Source: CAUSKK01 sp963532425
Lineage (GTDB): Bacteria; Pseudomonadota; Gammaproteobacteria; Cardiobacteriales; Cardiobacteriaceae
Reading direction: 5' to 3'
Assembly: GCA_963532425.1 (NCBI GenBank)
Contig: CAUSKK010000012.1
Location: 8,827-72,826 of the forward strand
DNA length: 64,000 nt
How positions within the stretch are numbered: the first letter of the stretch is position 1; each line of letters opens with the position of its first letter. The notes beneath the pieces are model-generated. The model saw nothing but the letters and a program-made list of their open reading frames with translations. It was not told where the DNA came from and searched no databases. This document shows positions 1 through 7,462 of the stretch, in pieces. A program made the translations under genes and the position numbers.

Positions 1-2
1 GC

Positions 3-386
3 CAGCGCTTTGAACGGGACATCGCGGCGGCGAACAGGGAAGCCCCTAGAACCAGAGTGCCCTACTTTGAATTCATTCCCCGGGCCGCCGCCGGCCAGGA
101 GCGCCAGAGTGAAATCAGCTACTACAGCACCGATAGAAACCTTATCGTCAGCTATGAGGAGAGAAGCGCGCCGCCGGGTAAGATTCGCTGTGAACTGAGA
201 GTGGAGGAAGGCGTGGAGGCGGTTAGACAGCTGCTTGCCAACCGCGAAGTGGAACTGTGCTTCGCCGACCAACCGAGCCATTGGGTTAAGTTTGACGAGG
301 AGGGCACAGCCGTCATCTATCTGCCCAAGCCCACATCGGAGGAGAACCCGGACTGGCTGAAGCTGATACTTAGACTTCACCTCTGA
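3..386 (+). CDS. C-terminal part of an unidentified protein (truncated by window start)
   Basis: The frame is open from the first bases of the window to a TGA at 384-386, so the visible part is the C-terminal ~127 residues of a gene that begins outside. An internal GTG at 57 could act as a start, but the frame stays open upstream with ordinary composition. The visible part has no signal peptide, membrane segment or catalytic motif that I recognise; it is charged and ends in a hydrophobic LKLILRLHL tail. Its stop overlaps the start of the next gene by one base (TGATG), which suggests translational coupling to the Lon-like membrane protein and a shared operon. Function unknown. Confidence 0.6.
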   Translation, partial: QRFERDIAAANREAPRTRVPYFEFIPRAAAGQERQSEISYYSTDRNLIVSYEERSAPPGKIRCELRVEEGVEAVRQLLANREVELCFADQPSHWVKFDEEGTAVIYLPKPTSEENPDWLKLILRLHL

Positions 387-1747
387 TGGCCGACATTACG
401 ATGGCGGACAGCCCAACGCCGCAGAAGCCCCCCAGGCCGCCGCCGGAGGTGCTGGTGCCGCTGGTAAGCGGCGACAAAACGGGTCGATTGCAAGAAGTTA
501 CCTTTTTTCCCAGCCAACTCCGGCCCGTCCGTTGGCGAAGCTGGTCGGTGAGTCAGAACTCGGACCGGGACTTCAGCGAACAGCTGAAACCCATCGGCTA
601 CTGGGACGCCGGCATAGTGGCTCGCAACGCCTATTGCACCCTGATGGAGCGCTGGCGCCGCCGCTCGCCTCCCCTGCTCCGGCCGCTGCTGGCCGCCCCG
701 CCGGCGGTGAAGCTGGAGGTCAATCATCATAATTTCGGCTATATCCAGAGCGCCGAGAACCGGAGTAGCCAGCTGGGTTTGCTGCTGGGCCTGCTGGCCG
801 CCCGGGGCCATCTGCCGTTCCAGACCATCTACGCCAGCGGCGAGCTGGCCATTGACGGCGATGACGTCTGGGTCAAAGCCGTGGGCCAGCTGGAGGAAAA
901 GTTCCGGGCCATCATCGACCGCATCCGGCAGGACAAGCCCACCGGGCCGGTGCTGGTGGCGGTGCCGCACCTGCTGGAGGACGGCTCCTCCAGCAAAGAC
1001 CAGCTGGGCCCACTCTGGACGGCCTTCCGGGCGGAGCCGGACTATCAGCACCTGAAGCTGGAAATCCTCTATTGCGACCGGCTGGAGGAGAAGTTGGCCG
1101 GCTGCTGGCCCCGGGTACGCCGCTACCGCCACTGGCGGCCCACGCTGCTGGCCCTGCCCCCGCTGCTGGGCCTGCTGTTTGGCCTGCTCTGGGCCCAGCA
1201 CCGCCAGCCGCTCTATCTCAACTGGCGCGCCGCCGATGCCAGCGGCCCCAACCAGCCCCTTTTCACCCGGGCCAACGGCGACGGTCTCCGGGTGTTGGCC
1301 CCGCCCTGTGGCCAGTCCCAGCCCGGCGAGCCGGTCTACCAGCAGGGCGATTGGCTCACCGCCCGGGTCCATATCGACGACTACAGCTGGTGGCGCGGCC
1401 GGCTGGCCTATAAAACGGCCCTGGTCAGCGTTGGCGAAAACGGCGGCATTCGCGTGGAGAACATCGAGCCGGTGCCGGGCCGGCCCTATTTCCAGACGGC
1501 CTACGCCCTGGCGCCGCCCTCGGAACGGCAGCTGCTCATGGTCATCGCCCGGCGCAGCTACGGCTGGGGCGACCGGGGCATCGACAAGGGCCGGCTGGCG
1601 CTGGAGCTGAAGGAAAAACTCCAGCCGCTCCAGGGTATCGACCGGCTGTCCGCCGCCGCCGGCTATCTGGAGGCCCGCTACAGCGGGGCTTTGCAGTACC
1701 GCTTCCGCACGGTGGACCGCTGCACCGAGTCCGATTCCGAACCCTAG
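386..1747 (+). CDS. Membrane-anchored protein with Lon-protease-like (S16-like) domain
   Basis: 453 residues. The N-terminal half is cytoplasmic-looking and proline-rich at the start. Residues ~112-195 resemble the proteolytic fold of Lon: a Ser-Ser pair (127/128) at the start of an alanine/leucine-rich helix, an ASGE turn (150-153) where Lon has TGE, then VGQLEEK (166-172), where Lon has its GGLKEK motif with the catalytic lysine (K172 here). One membrane segment follows at ~252-270, preceded by a basic stretch, so residues 280-453 should face the periplasm. That part has Trp/Tyr-rich strands that may be a divergent DUF4384-like module, but this is weak. It overlaps the preceding gene by one base and is followed 48 bp later by a secreted protein. 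The Lon-like assignment is pattern recognition from memory; the spacing between the Ser and Lys motifs differs slightly from Lon. Confidence 0.55.
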   Translation: MADITMADSPTPQKPPRPPPEVLVPLVSGDKTGRLQEVTFFPSQLRPVRWRSWSVSQNSDRDFSEQLKPIGYWDAGIVARNAYCTLMERWRRRSPPLLRPLLAAPPAVKLEVNHHNFGYIQSAENRSSQLGLLLGLLAARGHLPFQTIYASGELAIDGDDVWVKAVGQLEEKFRAIIDRIRQDKPTGPVLVAVPHLLEDGSSSKDQLGPLWTAFRAEPDYQHLKLEILYCDRLEEKLAGCWPRVRRYRHWRPTLLALPPLLGLLFGLLWAQHRQPLYLNWRAADASGPNQPLFTRANGDGLRVLAPPCGQSQPGEPVYQQGDWLTARVHIDDYSWWRGRLAYKTALVSVGENGGIRVENIEPVPGRPYFQTAYALAPPSERQLLMVIARRSYGWGDRGIDKGRLALELKEKLQPLQGIDRLSAAAGYLEARYSGALQYRFRTVDRCTESDSEP

Positions 1748-1795
1748 GCTATGATGGGCGCCTTTGTTATTTGGCTTCCGCCGAGGAAAAAAATC

Positions 1796-2521
1796 ATGAT
1801 TCGCGCCCTTCTCCTTTGCATTGGCCTGGCCCTGAGCGGCGCCGGCCGGGCCCAGTGGCAGCTGGAATTTGACGGCCCCGACCTGGTCGACAATGCCGCC
1901 AATGCCGCCATTCTGCAGCGGCTCCGCGCCATTCTCCCTTTCTACAAAAACAACCCCTACATCGGCCTCCGCTTCGCCTTCCACAGCGACGACCAGCGCG
2001 ACGAACGCTGGCGCCGCCTTATGAAAAAGCTACCGGCCCTGGCCTCGCTGGACCGGCGCCGCTCCTCGGTGGAGGTCTTCAAACAGCCCCGGCCCGAGCG
2101 GCTCGACATCAGCCTGATGCCCCTGGCCAACGGCCATTGCCCCACCACGCTGACCATTCAGGACGAGGCCCTGCCCCTGCCGCCCGATGGTCTGCGGCTA
2201 ACGGCCCCGGCCCGGCTGGCCCTGTCGCCCAATGGCACCGTGAGCATCGCCGCCGCCGGTGCCCCGCTGCTGCTCGGCCTGCGCGACGGCCAGAAGCTCA
2301 CGCCACCGCTGGGCCAGCTCTTTGCGCCACTGGCCGGGGCAAAGCGCTTCCGCCTCGGCGTCCAGAATCCGGGCAAAAATCGCCAGCGGGCCGAAGCCCA
2401 GCTGCTGGAACAGCTGCAGAGCCCCGCCGACGATAAGGGTCTGAGCTTCGGGCCGGTGCCGGCCACCGAGGCGGCCAGCGTAGCCCGCGACCGGTGCCTT
2501 TTCGATTTCTACCCGCTTTAA
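1796..2521 (+). CDS. Secreted protein of unknown function
   Basis: 241 residues from the ATG at 1796. An in-frame ATG at 1751 exists, but 1796 is preceded by a GAGGA ribosome site and begins directly with a signal peptide (MIRALLLCIGLALSGAGRAQ), so I prefer it. The mature protein has a region at ~25-85 with a helix, an FAFHSDD stretch and basic residues that is faintly like an OmpA-type peptidoglycan-binding fold; I do not regard this as established. Two cysteines are present in the mature part. It lies immediately downstream of the Lon-like membrane protein in the same orientation, so a common transcript is likely. Function unknown. Confidence 0.6.
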   Translation: MIRALLLCIGLALSGAGRAQWQLEFDGPDLVDNAANAAILQRLRAILPFYKNNPYIGLRFAFHSDDQRDERWRRLMKKLPALASLDRRRSSVEVFKQPRPERLDISLMPLANGHCPTTLTIQDEALPLPPDGLRLTAPARLALSPNGTVSIAAAGAPLLLGLRDGQKLTPPLGQLFAPLAGAKRFRLGVQNPGKNRQRAEAQLLEQLQSPADDKGLSFGPVPATEAASVARDRCLFDFYPL

Positions 2522-2990
2522 GCGCTTCCGCCGGAAGTGCTCAGCAAGGGCATTGCCCGAGTCGCACCGGTTGCTACGCCACTAGGTGGCTTGCTGCGCT
2601 CGGCGCGCCGTTGGCGCTGGAGCGCTTCACCGGAGCGCTCAGCGAGGGCATTGCCCGAGTCGAACCGGTTGCTACGCCACTAGGTGGCTTGCTGCGCTCG
2701 GCGCGCCGTTGGCGCTGGAGCGCTTCACCGGAGCGCTCAGCGAGGGCATTGCCCGAGTCGAACCGGTTGCTACGCCACTAGGTGGCTTGCTGCGCTCGGC
2801 GCGCCGGTGGCGCTGGAGCGCTTCACCGGAGCGCTCAGCAAGGCCAACGGCCGAGTCGAACCGGTTGCTGCGCCACTAGGTGTCTCGCTGCGCTCTTATG
2901 CGCCGGTGGCGCTTGAGCGGTTGCTGCGCCACTAGGTGGCTTGCTGCGCTCGGCGCGCCGGTGGCGCTGGAGCGCTTCCCCCGGAAGTGC
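2522..2990. repeat. 98-bp tandem repeat array
   Basis: The gap after the secreted protein consists of a GC-rich unit repeated with a period of 98 bp; the landmark TTGCTGCGCT recurs at 2591, 2689 and 2787, followed by a degenerate copy and a last partial copy at 2941. Each unit carries an AGCGCTTC half of the window-wide palindrome, the sequence CACTAGGTGGC, and a GCGCGCCG block. Open frames cross the array, but they only reflect the repeat and I do not call them genes. Similar sequence in inverse orientation occurs near 5850-5910, and a fragment occurs near 21975-22010. Confidence 0.85.
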
Positions 2991-2994
2991 TTTT

Positions 2995-3003
2995 TTTATC
3001 CCG
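2995..3003 (+). promoter_or_regulatory. TTTATCCCG leader motif
   Basis: TTTATCCCG ends 33 bases before the ATG of the DUF4384 lipoprotein. The same nine bases, at the same distance, precede the lipoprotein at 11569, and further copies precede 6404, 13290 and (on the minus strand) 5262. It is a candidate shared promoter or operator element of the island. Confidence 0.4.
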
Positions 3004-3036
3004 TACATCTTGGGTGAATCCCTTTAGGAGAAACCC

Positions 3037-3615
3037 ATGAAAACCATCAAAACCCTGCTCTTCAGCCTGCTGCTGGCCGGCTGTGCGCCGCCCCGGCCAT
3101 CGCTGCCGCCAACAACGCCCACGCCCAGCCCCAGCACCCGGCCGACGCCGCCGACGCTGGAAGGTCAGCTGCACGCCCTGGAAAACCCGGGCAGCCTCGC
3201 CGACTTTGGCATCAGCCTGCGCCCCAGCCGCGACCGGCTGCCGCTGGGGGAGCGCTTCACCCTGGAGCTCTACAGCTCCCGGGAAGCCTACTGGCATCTC
3301 TATCTGTTCCAGAGCAGCGGCGCCGTCCTCACCCTGCTGGAAAATCAGCCGGCCCGGGCCGGGGAACGGCGCCTCTATCCGACACCGCCCGGGGGCCTCC
3401 GCGCCCGGCCGCCGCTGGGGGCTAGCCATCTGCTGCTGCTGGCCACCCGCCGCCCGCTCATCGGCACCGTCCTCGGCAATTACCAGCCCCTCAGCGCCCC
3501 CGGGGCCCTCGCCCCCAACGCCCCGGCCGCCCTGCAGCGCCTGGACGCGGTGCTGAAGCCCCTGCCGCCGGCGGAATGGCGCGCCGTCTGGCACCGCATC
3601 GAGGTGGTGCCCTAG
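3037..3615 (+). CDS. DUF4384-domain lipoprotein
   Basis: 192 residues with a lipoprotein signal: KTLLFSLLLAGC gives a lipobox (LAGC) with the acylated Cys at position 15. A proline/threonine-rich spacer (residues ~17-45) is followed by a DUF4384-like domain (~60-160): the GERFTLELYSSREAYWHLYLF strand pair (shown here as its start and end), then a polar turn and a second strand set ending LLLLATRRPLIG. This domain recurs in the caspase-linked proteins downstream, which suggests a common partner or substrate-binding role in the envelope. An AGGAG ribosome site lies just before the ATG. No terminator is visible; a dense palindrome array follows the stop. Biochemical function unknown. Confidence 0.7.
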   Translation: MKTIKTLLFSLLLAGCAPPRPSLPPTTPTPSPSTRPTPPTLEGQLHALENPGSLADFGISLRPSRDRLPLGERFTLELYSSREAYWHLYLFQSSGAVLTLLENQPARAGERRLYPTPPGGLRARPPLGASHLLLLATRRPLIGTVLGNYQPLSAPGALAPNAPAALQRLDAVLKPLPPAEWRAVWHRIEVVP

Positions 3616-3653
3616 GGGTTGCTCTGGCCGGGCCCTAGCCTTCCACAGTCCGG

Positions 3654-4576
3654 GAAGCGCTTCGTTCCCGCCAGCTTTACCCACCGGGCGAAGCGCTTCG
3701 TTCTGAAAAGCCACGTTCGACAATCTGCAGGCTGAAGCGCTTCGTTCTGGCAAAGCTCGTTCACCGGCCTTCAGGCCGAAGCGCTTCCCTCTTGCCGGCC
3801 TTTTCCGTGATGAATTTAGAAGGCTCCCCGGGACGAAGCGCTTCCCTTTTGCTAAGCCCGTTTAACCGAAGCGCTTCGCTCTTGCCGGCCTTTCCCGTGA
3901 TGAATTTGGAAGGCTCTCCGAGGTGAAGCGCTTCGTTCTGGAAAGCCGCGTTCGATAGTTTGACGGGGGGAGCGCTTCGACTTCGCCGGGTACTGACGAC
4001 CGAAGCGCTTCCCTCTGGAAGAACCTAAGCCAGCATTCCAGCAAAAGAAGCGCTTCGCGCCGGCCGGGCTTGTTCTGCTGTGAACTTCGCTAACTACCCT
4101 CAGTCTTGTTCGACGCTCTGCCGGCTGAAGCGCTTCGTTCTCGCCAACTGCTAATCGGCGTTCCGAAGAGAAGCGCTTCCCTACCGTCGGCCTCGGCCTG
4201 CCCTAGCCCTGCCGACCGAAGCGCTTTGTTCTGGAAGACTCTAAACCAGCGTTTCAATCGGGGGGGAGCGCTTCGCTCTGGCTGGGATTTGTTCGTGATG
4301 AGTTGGGAAGGCTCTTCAGGGTGAAGCACTTCGTTCTCGCCGGGTGCTACCGACCGAAGCGCTTCCCTCTGGAAAGCCGCGTTCGACGGCCTGCCAACGA
4401 AGCGCTTCGTTCTGGAAAGCCACGTTCGACGGTCGGCTCACCGAAGCGCTTCCTTCCCGCCGGCCTCGTCCTGCCGTAGCCCTGCCGACCGAAGCGCTTC
4501 GCTCTAGAAAGCCACGTTCAACAATCTGCAGGCCGAAGCGCTTCGATTTAGCCAGGTACTGCCGGGGAAGCGCTTC
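3654..4576. repeat. GAAGCGCTTC palindrome array 1 (convergent intergenic)
   Basis: By eye about 17 perfect copies of the 10-bp palindrome GAAGCGCTTC plus several one- or two-base variants (GGAGCGCTTC, GAAGCACTTC, GAAGCGCTTT) in about 0.9 kb, with irregular spacers of roughly 20-60 bp. Several spacers are related to one another (for example those starting CGTTCTGGAAAGCCACGTTC). The array fills the space between a plus-strand gene ending at 3615 and a minus-strand gene ending at 4657. I see no convincing gene inside. Confidence 0.9.
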
Positions 4577-4599
4577 GCTCTGGCTAGATTGTGAAAAAT

Positions 4600-4637
4600 A
4601 AAAAAGCGGCAGGTGCTGCCACCCGCCGCCGCTCTTT
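4600..4637 (-). terminator. Rho-independent terminator
   Basis: On the minus strand, an AGCGGCGGG / CCTGCCGCT stem with one mismatch is followed by a run of T. It lies just after the stop of the DUF4384 protein ending at 4657. Confidence 0.7.
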
Positions 4638-4656
4638 ATCAATGAATCAAAATGGA

Positions 4657-5262
4657 TTAAGGGCCAATGTCAATCACCACTTCAGCCGCATCCCAGCCCT
4701 CGTGTTCCGGGCGAGCGAACTCCACGGATATGTCTTTCGAAATTAGCTCGACAGGGGCATCGCTGGCCGGGAAGAAATCGTCGCTGAAGCTGGCCGCGCT
4801 CTTGCCGTAAATACTGCTAGGCGACTGGCTAAAGAAGGCCTTGATGAGCTCCTTGCCCTGGGGCCCATTCACACGAAAAACAAAAGTGTCTTTGCCATGA
4901 ACCGGGAAGTGCACGGTCTGGCCGGCCCGAATGAAATTGTCCCGCTTTTCCGCGTTGGGCAGCAGTTGGATAGTTTTTCCGCTGCTGCCTTTGCTGATAA
5001 GCGTCAAATAACCATCCTTTGTCGCACGTGCACTGATGACAATTTCGCTGCCGACCGGGTAGACGCGGTTTTTCCGGTCGACCCAGATTTTGACGGCCGG
5101 CGGCTGGGCAGAGCTTCGGGGCGGCCGAGTGTTGATAAGGGCCACCTGCTCGACGCTGATGTCCTTCATCAGCAGCGCGGCGCTCGTGTCCTCGGCGACG
5201 TCGGCCCGGGCCTGGAAGCTAGCCAGAGCCAGCAGGGCGGTGGTTAACAATAATTTCTTCAT
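4657..5262 (-). CDS. Exported DUF4384-domain protein
   Basis: 201 residues with a signal peptide (MKKLLLTTALLALASFQARA). The mature part carries a DUF4384-type domain at ~60-150: KIWVDRKNRVYPVGSEIVIS, then GYLTLISKGSSG, then IQLLPNAEKRDNFIRAGQ. The Asn-Phe-Ile-Arg-Ala-Gly stretch and the following PHGKDTFVF-like strand are typical. It is a clear paralog of the protein at 9097-9723, with the same signal peptide core, the same IW-D-x-R-N-x-V-Y core and the same GKSAxxFSDDxFP segment near the C-terminus. A GGAGAA ribosome site precedes the ATG. Its 3' end faces array 1. The role is probably envelope-located binding associated with the caspase-like proteins; this is inference from domain co-occurrence. 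Confidence 0.75.
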   Translation of the reverse strand: MKKLLLTTALLALASFQARADVAEDTSAALLMKDISVEQVALINTRPPRSSAQPPAVKIWVDRKNRVYPVGSEIVISARATKDGYLTLISKGSSGKTIQLLPNAEKRDNFIRAGQTVHFPVHGKDTFVFRVNGPQGKELIKAFFSQSPSSIYGKSAASFSDDFFPASDAPVELISKDISVEFARPEHEGWDAAEVVIDIGP

Positions 5263-5344
5263 AAAATTTCTCCGAAGTGGCTTGGGAATCTAGAGCGGTT
5301 CGACTCGGTTTTTAGCCTCGCTGAGCGCTCCTGTATAGAGATGA

Positions 5345-5353
5345 CGGGATAAA
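5345..5353 (-). promoter_or_regulatory. TTTATCCCG leader motif (minus strand)
   Basis: The same nine-base element found upstream of 3037, 6404, 11569 and 13290. Here it lies about 83 bases upstream of the start of the DUF4384 gene at 5262. Confidence 0.3.
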
Positions 5354-5375
5354 AATTCTCACCGTGCCGCGACGG

Positions 5376-5639
5376 TTAAAAATCTTCGCTGCCAAGAACA
5401 TTCAACAGCGGCGCCACCTCTTCGATGGGGCCCAAAAGAATAAACTTCGCGCCGCTCCGAGCTTGAACTTCAACGCGTACCGTGGCCTTGCTTGCCTTGG
5501 TAGTGTCGCACTGGTGGGCGTCAATCGCTTGCACTTGCCGCTCTGCCGGCTCAGCGGTCGTGTCAACGACCAGCGTCGCCCGGGCACTGAAACTGGTCAA
5601 AGCCAGCAAAACGATAGACAACATCTTGATTTTATTCAT
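5376..5639 (-). pseudogene. Degenerate DUF4384 paralog (signal peptide remnant)
   Basis: The ATG at 5639 and its leader (ACTGGAGTATTT then ATGAATAAAATCAA) are nearly identical to the start of the DUF4384 gene at 9097, and the signal peptide MNKIKMLSIVLLALTSFSARA is shared. After the signal peptide only ~65 residues remain, and they lack the DUF4384 core motifs. An in-frame ATG at 5678 is unlikely to be the true start. I read this as a truncated or diverged paralog, possibly a pseudogene; it could still encode a small 87-residue secreted protein, because the frame is intact and contains VRVEVQARSGAKF, a short match to the strand pattern of the family. Confidence 0.45.
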
Positions 5640-6403
5640 AAATACTCCAGTTGGGGGGTTCAAAATTGAGGCGTCCACGGGTGTGGGTGCCTCGCTACAG
5701 CTAACTACGGAACAACTCGTAATTTCCGCCGAAACGCTTCAGGCAACACCGACACGAGGGGGCGGCCTAGGCGCCTCTGGCCTTGTCTACGGGATAAGTC
5801 CGTCGCAACTCCTGCCGGCTGCCGAAGCGCTCAAGCGCCACCGGCGCATAGAGCGCAGCGAGCCACGTAGTGGCGCAGCAACCGGTTCGACTCGGCCGCT
5901 GGCCTCACTGAGCGCTTCCGAGGGAAGCGGTTCGACTCGGCCGCTGGCCGCGCCGGGCGCTCCAGTAGAGCGGTTCCCTCCTGCCGACCTTTTCTCGTGA
6001 TGGGTTTGGAAAGCCTGGTTCGGCATTCCCATTTCAGCTAGGGAAGTACTCGGACCGGGGGCTTTATCGGGTGCCTCTACTGCCCTCTACGGGATAAGTC
6101 CACGGCAACTCCTGCCGGGCCGTTGCCCACCAACTACAACCAACGTTCCAACCAAGGAAGCGCTTCAGATTTCGCCGGTCTTGTTTTGCTGTGCGGTCTG
6201 CTCCGCTGGCGCGGTTCGACTCGGCCGCCGGCCTCGCCGGGCGCTTCTAACGAAGCGGTTTTCTCCTGACCACTTTGTCCCGTAGGCACTCCAGAAGGCC
6301 CACTGGCTCGGCCGGCCGGGGCTTTCTCTGTTTATCCCGAAAGGGTGAATGGAAAGGCCAAAACGCCGATTCCGCTTTTATTTCCATAAAACAGGAGAAA
6401 TCC
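5640..6403. repeat. Repeat-bearing intergenic region between divergent genes
   Basis: This 764-bp gap holds no gene I can support. It contains degenerate palindrome copies (GAAGCGGTTC, GAAGCGCTCA, one GAAGCGCTTC near 6158), an inverse-oriented relative of the 98-bp repeat (about 5850-5910), and a direct repeat of about 50 bp centred on CTACGGGATAAGTCC at 5788-5802 and 6088-6102. That direct repeat includes CGGGATAA, the reverse complement of the TTATCCCG leader motif. Confidence 0.6.
6331..6339 (+). promoter_or_regulatory. TTTATCCCG leader motif
   Basis: TTTATCCCG lies 64 bases before the preferred start at 6404. The same element precedes four other genes of the island. Confidence 0.35.
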
Positions 6404-7462
6404 ATGAAAAAAATCGTTCTGATGCTGGCCCTGGCCCGGGTGGCCGGTGCCGAAGAGATGCCGGTGGACAAGGGCTTCGTGCCCGACCCGAGCCCGACGC
6501 CCCCGGCCATTCCGGCCGTGGCCGTGGGCACCGCCGTGGTGCGGCCCGGCGTAGTGGTGAATTGGGCCCCCGGTGCTCTGGCCCGCGGCCCGGTGGTGGT
6601 GGAAACGCCGGCGGCGGCCGTTCAAAAAACCCCGGCCGTGGCCGAAACGCCGGCGGCGGCCGCTCAAAAAACCCCGGCCGGCGACCCGGCCATCAAAACC
6701 CTGCTCAGCGACCTGCTCCGGCCCTGGCCCGGGGTGGATTTGCGCGAATGGCCGCCCCTGCCGGCCCAGCACTGGCCCAATCCGGCCACCCGGCCCACGG
6801 CCCCCGGTGCCGGCTCCGGCCGCCGGCTGCATTTCAGCATCGAGCCCGGCCCCAAGGGCAGCCGCTATCTGACCCTGCAGCTGCTACAGGTGGGCCACCC
6901 GGCCGACGCCGCCGAGCTGGCCACGCCCCTGGCCCAGCGCCGTTTCACCCTAGACGCGCGCCGGCCCGAGGCCAGCCGCGCCGAAATCCAACAGTTCTTA
7001 GAAACGAACCTCGGCCCAGCAACGGCCGCCGCCGGCCGGCCCAGCCTGCAGCTGTGGACCGAACCCCAGTCCCTGCGCGCCGGCCAGCCGCTGCAAATTC
7101 ACTTTCAGACCGACCGGGACGCCTATTTGCACCTCTTCCAGCTGCGCGACGACGGCAGCCTGAGCCGGCTCGTGCCCGGGCCGCTGGCGTCGGATAACTA
7201 TCTGCGCGCCGGCCAGCTCTACCGTCTGCCCAGCACGGACTATCGGCTCCGGGCCGAGGGCCGGGCGGTCAAGCTGCGCGCCATTCTGACCCTGACCCCC
7301 AGCGGCCCCGCCCCCGCCGGCGGCGTGCAGCCGCGTCAGGCGCCGCTGGTCGTGATTCCCAGCAACCCGCCCCTCTTTGGCCGTGCCGACCTGAGCCATT
7401 TTTTCCCACTGCCGGCCGCCGAATGGAACGTTCAGGAGTTCAGCTATGAAGTTCAGCCCTAA
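6404..7462 (+). CDS. Exported DUF4384-domain protein with proline/alanine spacer
   Basis: 352 residues from the ATG at 6404, which follows CAGGAGAAATCC and begins a short signal peptide (MKKIVLMLALARVAGAEE). The longer frame from 6275 lacks these signals. Residues ~15-100 are low-complexity, with an imperfect repeat of ETPAAAxQKTPA. The C-terminal third (~225-330) is a DUF4384-type domain: LWTEPQSLRAGQPLQIHF, DRDAYLHLFQLRDDGSLSRL, then SDNYLRAGQLYRLP. It overlaps the following caspase-like gene by 17 bp, so the two are almost certainly co-translated and likely work together. The pairing of a DUF4384 protein with a caspase that itself has an N-terminal DUF4384-like module suggests an assembly module; this is inference. 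Confidence 0.7.
   Translation: MKKIVLMLALARVAGAEEMPVDKGFVPDPSPTPPAIPAVAVGTAVVRPGVVVNWAPGALARGPVVVETPAAAVQKTPAVAETPAAAAQKTPAGDPAIKTLLSDLLRPWPGVDLREWPPLPAQHWPNPATRPTAPGAGSGRRLHFSIEPGPKGSRYLTLQLLQVGHPADAAELATPLAQRRFTLDARRPEASRAEIQQFLETNLGPATAAAGRPSLQLWTEPQSLRAGQPLQIHFQTDRDAYLHLFQLRDDGSLSRLVPGPLASDNYLRAGQLYRLPSTDYRLRAEGRAVKLRAILTLTPSGPAPAGGVQPRQAPLVVIPSNPPLFGRADLSHFFPLPAAEWNVQEFSYEVQP

Noticed and set aside
377..1984. 535-residue minus-strand frame across the first genes
   Set aside because: Low-complexity Gln/Gly/Ala composition typical of antisense GC-rich frames; the plus-strand genes have signal or membrane features and coupled starts.
2494..2935. Overlapping open frames with ~30-residue protein repeats
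   Set aside because: They are translations of the 98-bp DNA repeat, lack ribosome sites, and three frames are open at once.
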